Shown in pieces: positions 17,520-26,545 of a stretch of DNA of 64,000 bases. Position 1 is the first letter of the stretch; each line of letters begins with the position of its first letter. Made by a program: the position numbers and the translations under genes. The DNA is from Nitrososphaerota archaeon (GTDB lineage Archaea > Thermoproteota > Nitrososphaeria > Nitrososphaerales > CADDZS01), in contig JAJPHP010000023.1 of NCBI GenBank assembly GCA_021325255.1, positions 1-64,000 on the forward strand. Reading direction: 5' to 3'. A model generated the notes under the pieces. The model did no database searches. It saw only the letters and a program-made list of their open reading frames with translations, and was not told where the DNA came from.

Positions 17520-18890
17520 GTGAGAAGTTTCGGTTTGCCTTTGCATTCCTCGGCCGAGCTCCACCTTTCGTCGGGGGTTGAGGAGGTAGTCCTCGACAAC
17601 GGCTTGCAGCTCCTCTTGAAGCCTGTTCCGACCTCGAATGCGGTCTCAAGCTGGATATTCTACCGCGTTGGATCGAGGAATGAATCCCCGGGAATCACAG
17701 GAGCTTCCCACTGGTGTGAGCACATGATGTTTAAGGGCGCCGGAAAGCTCGGGAAGGGCGAAGTTCATACTCTTGTAAGTAACGAAGGCGGCAGGAACAA
17801 TGCATTTACTGACCAGGACCTTACAGCGTACTACGAGACTCTGCCGAAGAATAAGCTGGAGCTCGCCCTCCACATAGAGTCAGAAAGAATGCAAGGCGCC
17901 GCTTTTGACCCAAGTGAGGTTGAGAGCGAGAGGCATGTTATAATTTCCGAGAGGGAGGGTTCTGAAAACTACCCGACATACTTGCTGAGGGAAGAGGTCT
18001 ACTCAACTGCGTACAGAATTCACCACTATAGATGGCCCGTTGTCGGTTGGAAGTCAGACCTCATGAGCATGTCGCGGGATGATCTATATAGTTACTATAG
18101 GGCGCATTACCATCCAAATAATGCCATACTCGTGTTGTGCGGAAACTTCCAAAATTCTGAGACGATCAAGCTTGTGAAGCAGTACTTCTCCAGGTTAGAA
18201 GCAGGTCACGACATCACTAGCAAACCGAAAGCCGATCAGAGAGGCAGGAACCTATCTATTTCTGAACCCGAGCAACGCGGAGAGCGGATGAGCAAACTTA
18301 CACTTCCGGGAAAGCTTGACTACCTCGCGGCAGGTTATCATCTTCCGCGCACAGTGCACGAGGATACACCCTCTCTGATTGTATTGTCGACCATACTCGG
18401 TGGATGGACTGGGCTCATCGGTTTGTCCGGAAATCGTTTCGAGCCAAGGAGCAACAGGCTCTATCGAAAACTCGTAGAAGGAAAGCTCGCGAGCGAGGTG
18501 AATACCTACTTTCCGGTAAACATTGATCCGGGCCTACTTTACTTTGAAGTGACAATATTGCCCGGCATAGGGGTGGAGGCTCCACGCGTTACATTGCTCT
18601 CAACACTCGACGAAATCAAGGATGCGCCTCCCTCGGAGAAGGAGATGCTGATTGCGCGTAACCAGATCAAGTCTTGGCACGCTTACGAAAACGATGGTAT
18701 ATCACTTCAGGCTCAGTCCTTGGGAATAATGGAACTGTTGGGCCGCAGGTCTCTCGCTGACGAGTTGGTTCAGGAATGCATGACGACTTCGCCGGAGCAG
18801 GTGCAAAGAGCGGCCAAGAAATACCTTGGAGAGGAAAACAGAACTCTCTGTATTTATGAATCGAAAGACTCACAGCCGACCATGAATTGA
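17520..18890 (+). CDS. M16 family zinc protease, active subunit
   Basis: A 456-residue inverzincin related to mitochondrial processing peptidase beta and bacterial M16B proteases. The zinc motif HxxEH reads HWCEH at residues 64-68 in GASHWCEHMMFKG. The third ligand Glu falls near residue 144 in VIISEREGSENYP, the expected 76-residue spacing. Two M16 half domains are present (residues 20-230 and 240-440). It is followed 134 bases later by a second M16 gene lacking the metal motif, as in the two-chain M16B enzymes. The start is GTG 17520. Likely cytoplasmic, since no signal peptide is visible. Confidence 0.92.
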   Translation: MRSFGLPLHSSAELHLSSGVEEVVLDNGLQLLLKPVPTSNAVSSWIFYRVGSRNESPGITGASHWCEHMMFKGAGKLGKGEVHTLVSNEGGRNNAFTDQDLTAYYETLPKNKLELALHIESERMQGAAFDPSEVESERHVIISEREGSENYPTYLLREEVYSTAYRIHHYRWPVVGWKSDLMSMSRDDLYSYYRAHYHPNNAILVLCGNFQNSETIKLVKQYFSRLEAGHDITSKPKADQRGRNLSISEPEQRGERMSKLTLPGKLDYLAAGYHLPRTVHEDTPSLIVLSTILGGWTGLIGLSGNRFEPRSNRLYRKLVEGKLASEVNTYFPVNIDPGLLYFEVTILPGIGVEAPRVTLLSTLDEIKDAPPSEKEMLIARNQIKSWHAYENDGISLQAQSLGIMELLGRRSLADELVQECMTTSPEQVQRAAKKYLGEENRTLCIYESKDSQPTMN

Positions 18891-19024
18891 TAATTACGTT
18901 CCCGATATCGAAAAAGAGAAATTAGGGCATCACAGTATGAATGGAAACTGAAGTAAATCGTGGAAGAAAAGACGATAATCGCTGTGACATAATTTGAAAG
19001 AGTTTTTGGAGGAGATTCCAATCT

Positions 19025-20422
19025 TTGGTTTTAGGCGTTGACCTAAAGAGACATCGGCTCGAGAACGGGCTCGTCGTTGTCTTTGACCAGAGAAATGGAC
19101 GGAATGAAGCTACGCCATCCATAGCATTCGCAGGTAGCGTGCGGGCCGGCGCAATGTTCGATGAAGAAGGAAGGCTTGGCACTGCAGAGATGGTCGCGCG
19201 ACTCTTGAATCGCGGAACTCAGAATGGGTCGACGTCATTCGAAGTGGCGGAGAAAATAGAGGAGATGTGCGCAACTTTGCAGTTCTCAAATTACGATGAA
19301 TCCGTGGTTTACACAGCCAGATGTCACGTCGAAAACGCAGGGCGCCTTTTACAGGTCATCAATGATTGCCTTGCGAATCCTTCATTTCCGACAGAAGAAG
19401 TCGAGAAGACTAGAGCGGAGGTAATAGCCAACCTCGAGGAGGAAAAGGGCGAGACTCGGACTACAGCATACAGGGAGCTCATGGCCCTTATCTTTGGAAA
19501 GGACAAGCCTTACGGCCGCAATACCCTTGGGACACTGGAAGATATAGTCAAGATAACACGGGAAGAGGTGAAAGGATTTCACGAGGCGCACTACTCGCCT
19601 GAAGTAGCGATCCTTGTTGCGACCGGCGGCTTTGATCAGGAGCAGCTGCTCACGGAGATCGAAGAGACGCTCGGAAAGTGGAACGGCGGCGCGAAGATTA
19701 GAAAGAAGGATTACCGTCGGATGAATGAGAGCGACGTCACGGGCAAAGATCTTCGATCGGCTGCTGATTCTGAAAGAAGTGTTTCACCAGCACGTGCCGC
19801 TAACCATTCAGGAAATGAAGTGCCAAAGCTCCTCAAAATTTCGATGGAGCACAAATCTCAGGTAGACTTGGCGCTCGGCTCAAGGGCCGTCCCTAGGACG
19901 AGCGACGAATTCTACGCGCTCAACCTTGGAAACCTAATGCTCGGTCACATTGGCTTGTACGGCAGGCTGGGCAAGAATGTCAGGGATGAGAAGGGCCTCG
20001 CCTACTACTGCTACAGCATGGTTCAGTCAAAACTTCACGATGGAAGCTTCGCGATTTATGCAGGTGTCAATCCCGTCAACGTAGCTCGGGCAATAGAGGG
20101 TATCACGCACGAGGTCAAGAGAATGTGTAATGAGCCACTTACCGATGAAGAGATGTCGACGGCGAGGAAAAACCTGAAGGGTACGCTGTCAATAGCGCTC
20201 GAATCCTCCGTGGAGAGAGCGAATCTGATTCACGACATCGAATACTTTGGCCTCGGGCTCGACTATCTCGATAGATACGCTAGCATACTTGAGAATGTGA
20301 ACTCGGAAGATGTACTTCGTTTGTTTAACAAGTGCTGCAGTCCGAATAACATTTCACTCGTCGCCGTAGGACCTGTGGGATCAAGCAAGATGACGCTTCC
20401 TAAGGAAATTACTGAAAACTAG
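19025..20422 (+). CDS. M16 family protein, non-catalytic subunit
   Basis: A 465-residue M16 protein in which the HxxEH site is lost: the aligned segment reads LGTAEMVARLLNRGT. The C-terminal Arg/Tyr pair, which binds substrate in the non-metal subunit of M16B enzymes, is kept in GRLGKNVRDEKGLAYYCYS (about residues 316-334). This is the expected partner of the preceding active subunit, together forming a clam-shell heterodimer. Translation begins at TTG 19025 after a good GGAGGAG at 19009. Confidence 0.9.
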   Translation: MVLGVDLKRHRLENGLVVVFDQRNGRNEATPSIAFAGSVRAGAMFDEEGRLGTAEMVARLLNRGTQNGSTSFEVAEKIEEMCATLQFSNYDESVVYTARCHVENAGRLLQVINDCLANPSFPTEEVEKTRAEVIANLEEEKGETRTTAYRELMALIFGKDKPYGRNTLGTLEDIVKITREEVKGFHEAHYSPEVAILVATGGFDQEQLLTEIEETLGKWNGGAKIRKKDYRRMNESDVTGKDLRSAADSERSVSPARAANHSGNEVPKLLKISMEHKSQVDLALGSRAVPRTSDEFYALNLGNLMLGHIGLYGRLGKNVRDEKGLAYYCYSMVQSKLHDGSFAIYAGVNPVNVARAIEGITHEVKRMCNEPLTDEEMSTARKNLKGTLSIALESSVERANLIHDIEYFGLGLDYLDRYASILENVNSEDVLRLFNKCCSPNNISLVAVGPVGSSKMTLPKEITEN

Positions 20423-20556
20423 GAGGGCAACGAGATTTCCTTGGCATCTTTCTTTCCTGACTTGCGTGTCTGGGGTCCGTTGAAATCTGCCCCTGATATG
20501 CTGCTGGCGCAGTTTTACCAAAATGAAGTGAAGGAGGTTGTGGTTGCTTCTACCCT

Positions 20557-21477
20557 ATGAATGATCATTCAAGTGGCGGCACTGACGAAAGCGTCGAAAA
20601 TTCACTAAGGGACATCTTCAAGCTAGCAAGTTACGAAGCTAGGGTGTACGTTGCACTTTTAAAACAAGGCAAGCAGAACCCAAAGCAGCTCTCCTCGATG
20701 TCTCAGGTACCCCTACCGAGGATATACGATACGCTTGAGAGCTTGATGGCCAAGGGATTTGTCGTTCTGGCCGAGGACGGCAGCTACGAAGCCTTACCTG
20801 CAAGGCAGGCACTTAGAGGAAGATCAAAACAATTCGAACAACAGTTTTCACAGGAGCAGGAACAGAGGGAGAAAGCCGTAGAGGTACTTTCCAAGTCGCT
20901 CGCAGAGATTTCGCTGGAAAAAGAAAGAACGGGCGGCTCCTCCTCACCCGGAGAAATTTCGATACTGAAGGGCTTCAACTCTATAGCAAACAAATTCACC
21001 GAGTTGCTTGAGGACAGTTCGGAGATCATCCTCGTTGCAAAAAGGGCGATTGAAGCGAAGGAAGTCTTCATCCCAATATTGCTGGATTTAGGCATGCAGC
21101 ACCGAAGTGTGACCGGGACGGGAGCGACCAATCCAGTGGAACAAAAGCGAGCGCAGGGAATGAGAAGCGGCAGACCCGAGACCTCGGGGATCGTGCCTGG
21201 CAAGAGGATGAGGATTCGAATCCTCGTTCCTCGAAGCGCTGCGATTACAAAGGAGGAAGTCAGGCAGTCGAAAGCAGCAAACGCAGAGATACGAAGATCA
21301 GACCACATACTCTTCGACATGATGATAACCGACTCTGACGATGTAATAATTGGCGTCCCTGACCCGCTCTCCGAGGAAATAAATCACGCGATCGCAATTT
21401 GGGTGAAAAACTCTTCATTCGCTCGGTCTACGAGGAACTCGATGGAGGAGATCTGGAAATCGGCAGAGAAAGTCTAG
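20557..21477 (+). CDS. TrmB family transcriptional regulator
   Basis: A 306-residue TrmB-like protein. The N-terminal winged helix covers residues 15-85: LASYEARVYVALLKQGKQNP, then PRIYDTLESLMAKGFVV. A coiled-coil linker spans residues 90-130. The C-terminal effector domain starts at GEISILKGFNSIANKFTELL. Classical TrmB proteins sense sugars; the ligand here is unknown. AAGGAGG lies about 20 bases upstream of ATG 20557. Confidence 0.92.
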   Translation: MNDHSSGGTDESVENSLRDIFKLASYEARVYVALLKQGKQNPKQLSSMSQVPLPRIYDTLESLMAKGFVVLAEDGSYEALPARQALRGRSKQFEQQFSQEQEQREKAVEVLSKSLAEISLEKERTGGSSSPGEISILKGFNSIANKFTELLEDSSEIILVAKRAIEAKEVFIPILLDLGMQHRSVTGTGATNPVEQKRAQGMRSGRPETSGIVPGKRMRIRILVPRSAAITKEEVRQSKAANAEIRRSDHILFDMMITDSDDVIIGVPDPLSEEINHAIAIWVKNSSFARSTRNSMEEIWKSAEKV

Positions 21478-21599
21478 TAGCTGAAAGGGTGGTAGAGTCA
21501 CTACGGCGATGAGTCCAAAGTGCCTGAGAGTTTCCGAGGCCCGATTCAAATCAAGAATTTTGAATGAGAAAATGGAATCTCAGGTGATGGTTTCTCACT

Positions 21600-22238
21600 C
21601 TACTCACTGCGATTTTTCGAAGACCAAAATGTGGCCTTTTCCTTTTCTGCTCTAATCCATCTCCTGTAATCTTGGATAATTAACCTGTGATCAAAGGCGA
21701 TCCGCACGCGAGGCTTCAGTAGCTCTTTAACATCAATCCACTCTGCGCTCTTTGCGTCGTCTCCTGCTGAAGGAGTGGAATCACCAACGCAATCTGCAAC
21801 AAAGACCGCAGTTATCCTCTGACCTCGGGGGTCTCTCTTGGGATCGCTGTATACGCCGAGGATTTGCTTCAATTTACATTTCAGGGAGACTTCCTCTTCC
21901 AGTTCCCTCTGAGCGGCTTGCTCAACGGTTTCTCCGTATTCGACATGCCCACCGGGTAGAGCGTAGAAAGATTTGAAGGGCGACCTTGCTCTTCGCTCCA
22001 TGAGGATTTCGCTGTAGTTTCCACGCCTAAGAATAATGTCAACCGTTGGTATTGGATTGCTGTACTTTCCCTTCCTCTGATCTTTGTGGTTTGAGTTACG
22101 GTCAGAATGTTTTCTATTCATAGTTTCAATCAAAGACTCTTTACCGACCCGGAGATTCTTCGAGTTTCGCCGCTCGGTACTGCCAAACGGCTCGGTATAC
22201 TTCATGTAGCGATCCTCTGCATATCTGATTTGTAGCAA
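21600..22238 (-). CDS. Nudix hydrolase
   Basis: A protein of up to 212 residues with a complete Nudix box, GHVEYGETVEQAAQRELEEE, which binds Mg and hydrolyses nucleoside diphosphates linked to another group. The core starts around residue 63 (PIPTVDIILRR). The basic, Asn/Arg-rich N-terminal 60 residues are unusual, and internal ATGs (for example MNRKH) may be the real start. The PFKSFYALPGGH element resembles ADP-ribose or 8-oxo-dGTP type Nudix enzymes; substrate not determined. Confidence 0.88.
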   Translation of the reverse strand: MLQIRYAEDRYMKYTEPFGSTERRNSKNLRVGKESLIETMNRKHSDRNSNHKDQRKGKYSNPIPTVDIILRRGNYSEILMERRARSPFKSFYALPGGHVEYGETVEQAAQRELEEEVSLKCKLKQILGVYSDPKRDPRGQRITAVFVADCVGDSTPSAGDDAKSAEWIDVKELLKPRVRIAFDHRLIIQDYRRWIRAEKEKATFWSSKNRSE

Positions 22239-22740
22239 ATTGAGGATCTACATTTTCTCAGACCGAACCCCATTCGTTCCTTTATGAGGCGAACTTTTCG
22301 AATCGAACTGAGGATCTGAAGGGGACTCTCATTCTTTTGAAGCTCTTCGATGTACAGGCCGATATATCCGGTTAGCCGAGGACTCCCTTGTTTTATGTAT
22401 TCTCGATACTCGCATTTTGTAACACACTATCAAGAATTTTGATGTTCTCATTGATGAAAGGTGCAAGAATTGTGCCACTTCAACGTAGTTGAAGATGCGA
22501 TGAAAAAAGAGCGCCTGTGTGAAAAGGATACTCGGATTTTACTACTTAAACTCATTACATATGACTTAGGATGGCGAATGATGACAAAGCGAAAAGTGTC
22601 GAAGCCAACATACACGCGGGCGAGATTCAGTCCATCCGATCAACGTGGTATGAGCGTCACAAAAATAATGAGGATGGAATCACGTAAGGCTTGAAGGAGA
22701 AAAAAGAGGGTTAGAATATAGAAGTTGGAAGCGGCATGAG
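22239..22740. other. Intergenic region, no gene seen
   Basis: About 500 bases between two minus-strand genes. A 77-codon plus-strand frame at 22461 has no protein-like composition and is not called. No repeats or RNA genes recognised. Confidence 0.35.
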
Positions 22741-23118
22741 TTAACGCATGGTCTGTTCAAGCGCCCTCAAGTAAAACATCTGCGGCGCAGAGTCTCTTGC
22801 TCTTAGATTGCGGATTTTCGCCAGTCTCTCCTCAAAACTCCCTCGTCCAACTAGATCAGAATCTAGGCTGAGCTCGACACACATCGATTCGATAATCTTG
22901 TTTTCAATAATAGTTGCGCCAGCCGAAAAAATCATCTCAAGCAACTTCGAAAACCTAACAGGATCGTGCAAAATCTCCTCGACCAGCAGACGCTGCATCT
23001 TTTCCATATGATAGAGTACAGCGGTGCGAACGCTGGGACCAAATTCAAGAAGCGTCTTCAGCGCCGCATTCGAAAAGACCTCGATTATCTTTCTACTGGT
23101 AAACTCTGAATTCGCCAA
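22741..23118 (-). CDS. Hypothetical helical protein
   Basis: A 125-residue all-helical protein (FTSRKIIEVFSNAALKTLLE, then FSKLLEMIFSAGATIIENKI). Regular spacing of hydrophobic residues suggests a small helical bundle. No catalytic residues or membrane spans. I do not recognise the family, though the composition is clearly coding. Probably cytoplasmic. Transcribed alone. Confidence 0.65.
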   Translation of the reverse strand: MANSEFTSRKIIEVFSNAALKTLLEFGPSVRTAVLYHMEKMQRLLVEEILHDPVRFSKLLEMIFSAGATIIENKIIESMCVELSLDSDLVGRGSFEERLAKIRNLRARDSAPQMFYLRALEQTMR

Positions 23119-23520
23119 CCCGACTCGACCTCCCTGAATAAGAACAGGTTTCGGGGTACATTGTTGCGCCGGAGGTGCAGTATTATCGTATTGTCACTGA
23201 TGTTGCAGACATAGCGGTACAACACAAATCATCTTTAGTACTCACAATCCATGTCAATATTTCTAATGCGATGGAAAGAATTGGACCCGACACGAGCGCT
23301 CTCGTGACGAGAAATGAGTAAACTCTCGCATATCAGAAACTTTTGCAGTATGCATGGATTCTCATTTATGATAATCGTATCCCTCTCTTATTAGCTGCTT
23401 TCGTGCTACTTTAAAGTGTGAGAGGCATTTACGCAACCCCAAGAAGAAGAAGAGAGAGGTCGCCCCTCTTGTACCAGTCCTAGTGTCGATCTACTTAGCA
23501 AAGATGAAACGTTCCATTCA
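23119..23520. other. Intergenic region ahead of a small cysteine protein
   Basis: No gene called. The plus-strand frame of the next small gene is open from 23422, so some of its N-terminus may lie here, but no standard start codon is available. The rest is AT-rich spacer. Confidence 0.35.
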
Positions 23521-23691
23521 GTGCTGAGCAGTCACAATTGGAAGGTTGATCGAGCTGAGCCCTATGGGTATGATGGCATTCTGACGAAGATTCACTGCGT
23601 AAACTGTGGACTGGCAAGGGTGTCGATTTTCTCAGAGATAGAAGAGAGTACCAAAAGGGCCGACAAGCGAGCGCAAGCAGAACTGGTTTAG
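23521..23691 (+). CDS. Small CxxC protein, possible zinc knuckle
   Basis: A 56-residue frame from GTG 23521, read directly from the sequence. The first part, SSHNWKVDRAEPYGYDG, is followed by KIHCVNCGLARVSIF, with a CxxC as in half zinc ribbons, and then an acidic/basic helix (SEIEESTKRADKRAQAEL). The reading frame is open back to 23422 without ATG/GTG/TTG, so the protein may be longer. Function unknown. The composition looks coding, which is why it is listed. Confidence 0.45.
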   Translation: MLSSHNWKVDRAEPYGYDGILTKIHCVNCGLARVSIFSEIEESTKRADKRAQAELV

Positions 23692-23999
23692 ATTTGCTAC
23701 TGCAGAGGTAGTGCGCAAAGCGGTCCTCCCTACTCTGCCTTGATTGCATCGCTCTCGTATCAAAAAACTGTGGCAACTAGAGGGATCAGGAGGTCGAGGC
23801 ACGGCACCAACCCATCATGGAACCGAAAGAGAAATGAGAAGACTATCTTCTGAGAAGAAGAAAATTGCAAATGGTTTTAGAACTTAAGGCGCTTCGTACG
23901 AATTGACGCAAGATTGATTCTAAAGGTACGAGATCGAGTCTTTAAGAAAATGATCTCCACAAAAAAGGGAGACGTGGCTTATCAAACGATTCAATGATG

Positions 24000-24041
24000 C
24001 AAGGAAAAAAGTTGAGAGTGGGGGTTGTGAAACCACTCTCA
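24000..24041 (-). terminator. Hairpin plus T-tract terminator
   Basis: On the minus strand TGAGAGTGG and CCACTCTCA form a perfect nine-base-pair stem (24013-24021 with 24033-24041). It is followed at once by acttttttcc, a six-T run. The stem overlaps the stop codon of the gene ending at 24039. This is the layout of an intrinsic terminator. Confidence 0.7.
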
Positions 24042-24463
24042 CAGAGCGAACAACTTTACGTGTTCTTCGTCAGTTAAGTTGCTCCCCATGATTTCGCGTC
24101 TGAACCTCTTGTTGTTCAGCCACGAGAACTTCGGGGATTGAGTCACGAAAACGCCTTCTCCTTCGCCCGTGACAGTTCGACCTGTTCCTTTAGCTGTGCC
24201 ATGGGAGACTTCCAGTATCATGTCGCCTTCTGTCGTTGACAGTAACCCCTTTGACTCCCACTCAATCGTGCCGTCGTTCTTTGCGAATCCGCTGTTCGTG
24301 TGGCTGAAGCCGGCGTTGAATATTCCCGCAAAGTGTCTGCCGCATAGGACTCGTACTTGAACCCGAATGGTGTGACTTCCTTGATTCCATATGTTTGGTA
24401 CTTTTCCTTCGACTCTCCGAGCAGAGTCCCCTTCTCAATTTCTTTGGTGGTAGCCTGAGTCAT
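24039..24463 (-). pseudogene. Frameshifted gene for a small beta-rich protein
   Basis: The ATG at 24463 opens a frame (TQATTKEIEKGTLLGE to FKYESYAADT) that loses protein character near 24335. From there a second frame continues the protein: FAGIFNAGFSHTNSGFAKND, then GTIEWESKGLLSTTEGDM, then GTGRTVTGEGEGVFVTQSPK, to the stop at 24039. The span is 425 bases, one short of 142 codons, consistent with a single missing base around 24330-24336. The restored product is about 141 residues of alternating short strands with GEG and EGD turns, like a lipocalin or AOC-type barrel; no family is firmly recognised. Confidence 0.7.
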
Positions 24464-24702
24464 GGCCTACGATTCACCTCCCCGGCAGTAGTAAACTAAG
24501 AAAACATGAGAGGGTCGTAACAAAGCGAGGATACGATCTTCAACTATGATAACAACGGGAACTCTACTACCGAAAGAAAATCCCAGCTATAGTCAAAGCG
24601 CAGATACCATGAAGCTCCTCCTATCTTCTCTGAGATTTTGAAAGTGCAGCGATCTGAAAATAGGTTACGATGGTCAAACGGTTGAGATCCTATATGCGCT
24701 TC
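24464..24702. other. Intergenic region
   Basis: About 240 bases between two broken minus-strand genes; nothing recognisable beyond promoter-like AT-rich sequence. Confidence 0.3.
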
Positions 24703-24997
24703 TCAACAGATGAGTCTAGCATTCAGCACTGCCTCAATGTTCTCGTGAAGCACAGCAAGGAACGATGTCTTTGAGTCAATTTCCATCTGACTTTTGAACG
24801 CTTCCAACTGTTCTGAAGATACTCACAACGTTCGCATCAATGGCATGCTCGCTTTCCTCCTGCCTTGCCCGCACTGCTTTCTTCTTACTCGATTTTGAAA
24901 TCAGGATTATGCTTTCTGCTTTCGCTTTAGCGGCTAGCACTGACTCTTCCATAGCTCTGAGGTCGAAGCTTACAGTATCAACCCGAAGCTCCGTTAT
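24703..24997 (-). pseudogene. Frameshifted small gene downstream of a KaiC-like ATPase
   Basis: Two adjacent minus-strand frames make one protein-like chain. The first (ELRVDTVSFDLRAMEESV, AAKAKAESIILISKSSKKK, EESEHAIDANVV) includes an ATG at 24952. The second (SEQLEAFKSQMEIDSKTSFL, AVLHENIEAVLNARLIC) ends at TGA 24703-24705. They switch within a few bases near the GTGAGTATCTTC site. It lies just downstream of the KaiC-like gene, in the same frame after its stop and one further TAG, so it may be a third member of that operon or a lost C-terminal part of the ATPase. No family recognised. Confidence 0.5.
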
Positions 24998-25009
24998 CCA
25001 CTATTGGCG

Positions 25010-25729
25010 CTAACCAAGCTTTGGCAGTGCCTTTGATGGGTAGACTACGATACCGGCCTCACTGATCTTGACGGGGAAAGTACCCTCCTTGTGTGAGGTA
25101 CCTCTCATTTTCCTGACCTCGATGCCTCTTGCCCTCAATCCCCCGAACTTGAGGAAGTAAAGAACTATGACTCCGTCTGCGATGAACTCCTCGACGCCGT
25201 ACCTGCTGAGAGACTGGCTGTCTTCAGGAATCTCTGTAACAAACAAGACCGTCGAATCAAGCTGCTTCAAGAGGTTCGAAAATCTCAGCAGGTCTTGCCT
25301 GAGCTGCATCAAGCTATCTGTCTGCATACCAAACACTGTTATTGGGTCTACAACTATGCGCTTTGCCCCAATCCTTTTCCAAGCAGCCGAGATGCTAGCA
25401 AAGATGTCTGTGGGCTCAATCCTTCTTATCTGACCGCTGACGACCGGCGAGTAATCAAGGAGCTCTACCTTGCTCTTCTTCTGTAGTCCCTCGATATCCC
25501 ATCCGTAGGTGGAAGCATTCTTAATGACACCTGGGATGGTCTCTTCGAGCGTAACGTATATTCCAGGCTCGTCGTAGACCTTTGCACCCTTGTAGAGGAA
25601 CTGTAGCGCGAACGTACTCTTCCCTGTGCCCGTGCCACCCGTGACGAGAATCGATTGCCCTCTCGGAAGTCCGCCGAGGACGAGCTCGTCAAACCCCTCT
25701 ATACCAGTTCTTACTTTACTCGTTAGCAA
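25010..25729 (-). CDS. KaiC-like RecA superfamily ATPase
   Basis: A 239-residue single-domain KaiC/RadA-like ATPase. It opens with the family signature VRTGIEGFDELVLGGLPRGQ, then Walker A VTGGTGTGKST (residues 30-40), a catalytic Glu pair in VTLEETIPGV and Walker B RIVVDPITVFG. The C-terminal RARGIEVRKMRGTSHKEG matches the KaiC arginine/lysine motif that reaches the neighbouring subunit's ATP. Such archaeal proteins are thought to form hexamers in signalling or DNA-related roles, not clocks. It follows a second RecA-like gene by 72 bases. Confidence 0.9.
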   Translation of the reverse strand: MLTSKVRTGIEGFDELVLGGLPRGQSILVTGGTGTGKSTFALQFLYKGAKVYDEPGIYVTLEETIPGVIKNASTYGWDIEGLQKKSKVELLDYSPVVSGQIRRIEPTDIFASISAAWKRIGAKRIVVDPITVFGMQTDSLMQLRQDLLRFSNLLKQLDSTVLFVTEIPEDSQSLSRYGVEEFIADGVIVLYFLKFGGLRARGIEVRKMRGTSHKEGTFPVKISEAGIVVYPSKALPKLG

Positions 25730-25801
25730 TTTCTTTCCCTGTTACTTCCATTCTGCTTCTTTCTTATCGCGATGCTCTATACGATGAATTGGGCAAGCTT
25801 A

Positions 25802-26545
25802 TCACACCCTGACTTCCAGGCCGTGGTCAGTAATTGCATAGCTTTTCCACGAATCCATGTGCTTCCTCCCCCTCATTGTTTCCAGGCGCAGTTGCCTTAC
25901 TCTTTCGTCTCCCTGCTCCTTTACCCTGAACCTTATGGTTCCGGCACAGGAGAAGCGCAAAGCGTTGAGCGTCCTCTCGTCATGAGCTCCCTCCGAAATT
26001 GTGGCAAACCCCTTTATTCTATAGTTCTCCATCCGCGAGCTCAGACACGAAACAAAGTCGATTACAGATTTTGAATCACACGACAAGAGTAGTCTTGAGA
26101 TCGAATCAAAAATCAACAAAAGCTTGCCAATACCACCGCTGCCGCTACTACTGCCAGGGCCTCCATTAGGAGCAGAATCGGCTGACCGAAGCTGTTCCGA
26201 CAGGACAATGAGCATGCCCGTCGGATCAAGGCCCAGAGTGCCGCGCCCAATGTTTTCTGACAGACCAAGTCTTGCAGGGCTCACGGCGTCCAAGATCGTA
26301 AGTTTACCCAAGCTATCGTACTTCGACGTACCCCAACCAAACCTTTCCATTCCCGCCCTCAGGTTCGAGGGAAGCTCCTCAGTTGTGATCCATAGGACCC
26401 TTGAGCCCTTCTCAAGAGCTTCATGAGCAAACTGCTGGCAGAAGATGGTCTTTCCGCAACCGCTTTCTCCAGATAGGATCGTCAAACCATCCGGAAGCGA
26501 CTCGCTGAATGTTAGGGCGTCTACTGCCTGGGACAGACTGTTCAT
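25802..26545 (-). CDS. RecA/KaiC-like ATPase, divergent
   Basis: A 247-residue P-loop protein with Walker A LSGESGCGKT at residues 24-33, VLWITTEELPSNL as the equivalent of the KaiC catalytic-Glu strand, and Walker B KLLLIFDSISRLLL. It has a Gly/Ser-rich insertion before Walker B. Near the end, LRLETMRGRKHMDSWKSYAI matches the KaiC terminal motif. Its start overlaps the end of the 1179-residue repeat protein by four bases (ATGA), so the two are translationally coupled and probably act together. Confidence 0.85.
   Translation of the reverse strand: MNSLSQAVDALTFSESLPDGLTILSGESGCGKTIFCQQFAHEALEKGSRVLWITTEELPSNLRAGMERFGWGTSKYDSLGKLTILDAVSPARLGLSENIGRGTLGLDPTGMLIVLSEQLRSADSAPNGGPGSSSGSGGIGKLLLIFDSISRLLLSCDSKSVIDFVSCLSSRMENYRIKGFATISEGAHDERTLNALRFSCAGTIRFRVKEQGDERVRQLRLETMRGRKHMDSWKSYAITDHGLEVRV

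Noticed and set aside
22461..22694. 77-codon plus-strand frame
   Set aside because: No ribosome-binding site and no conserved-looking segment.
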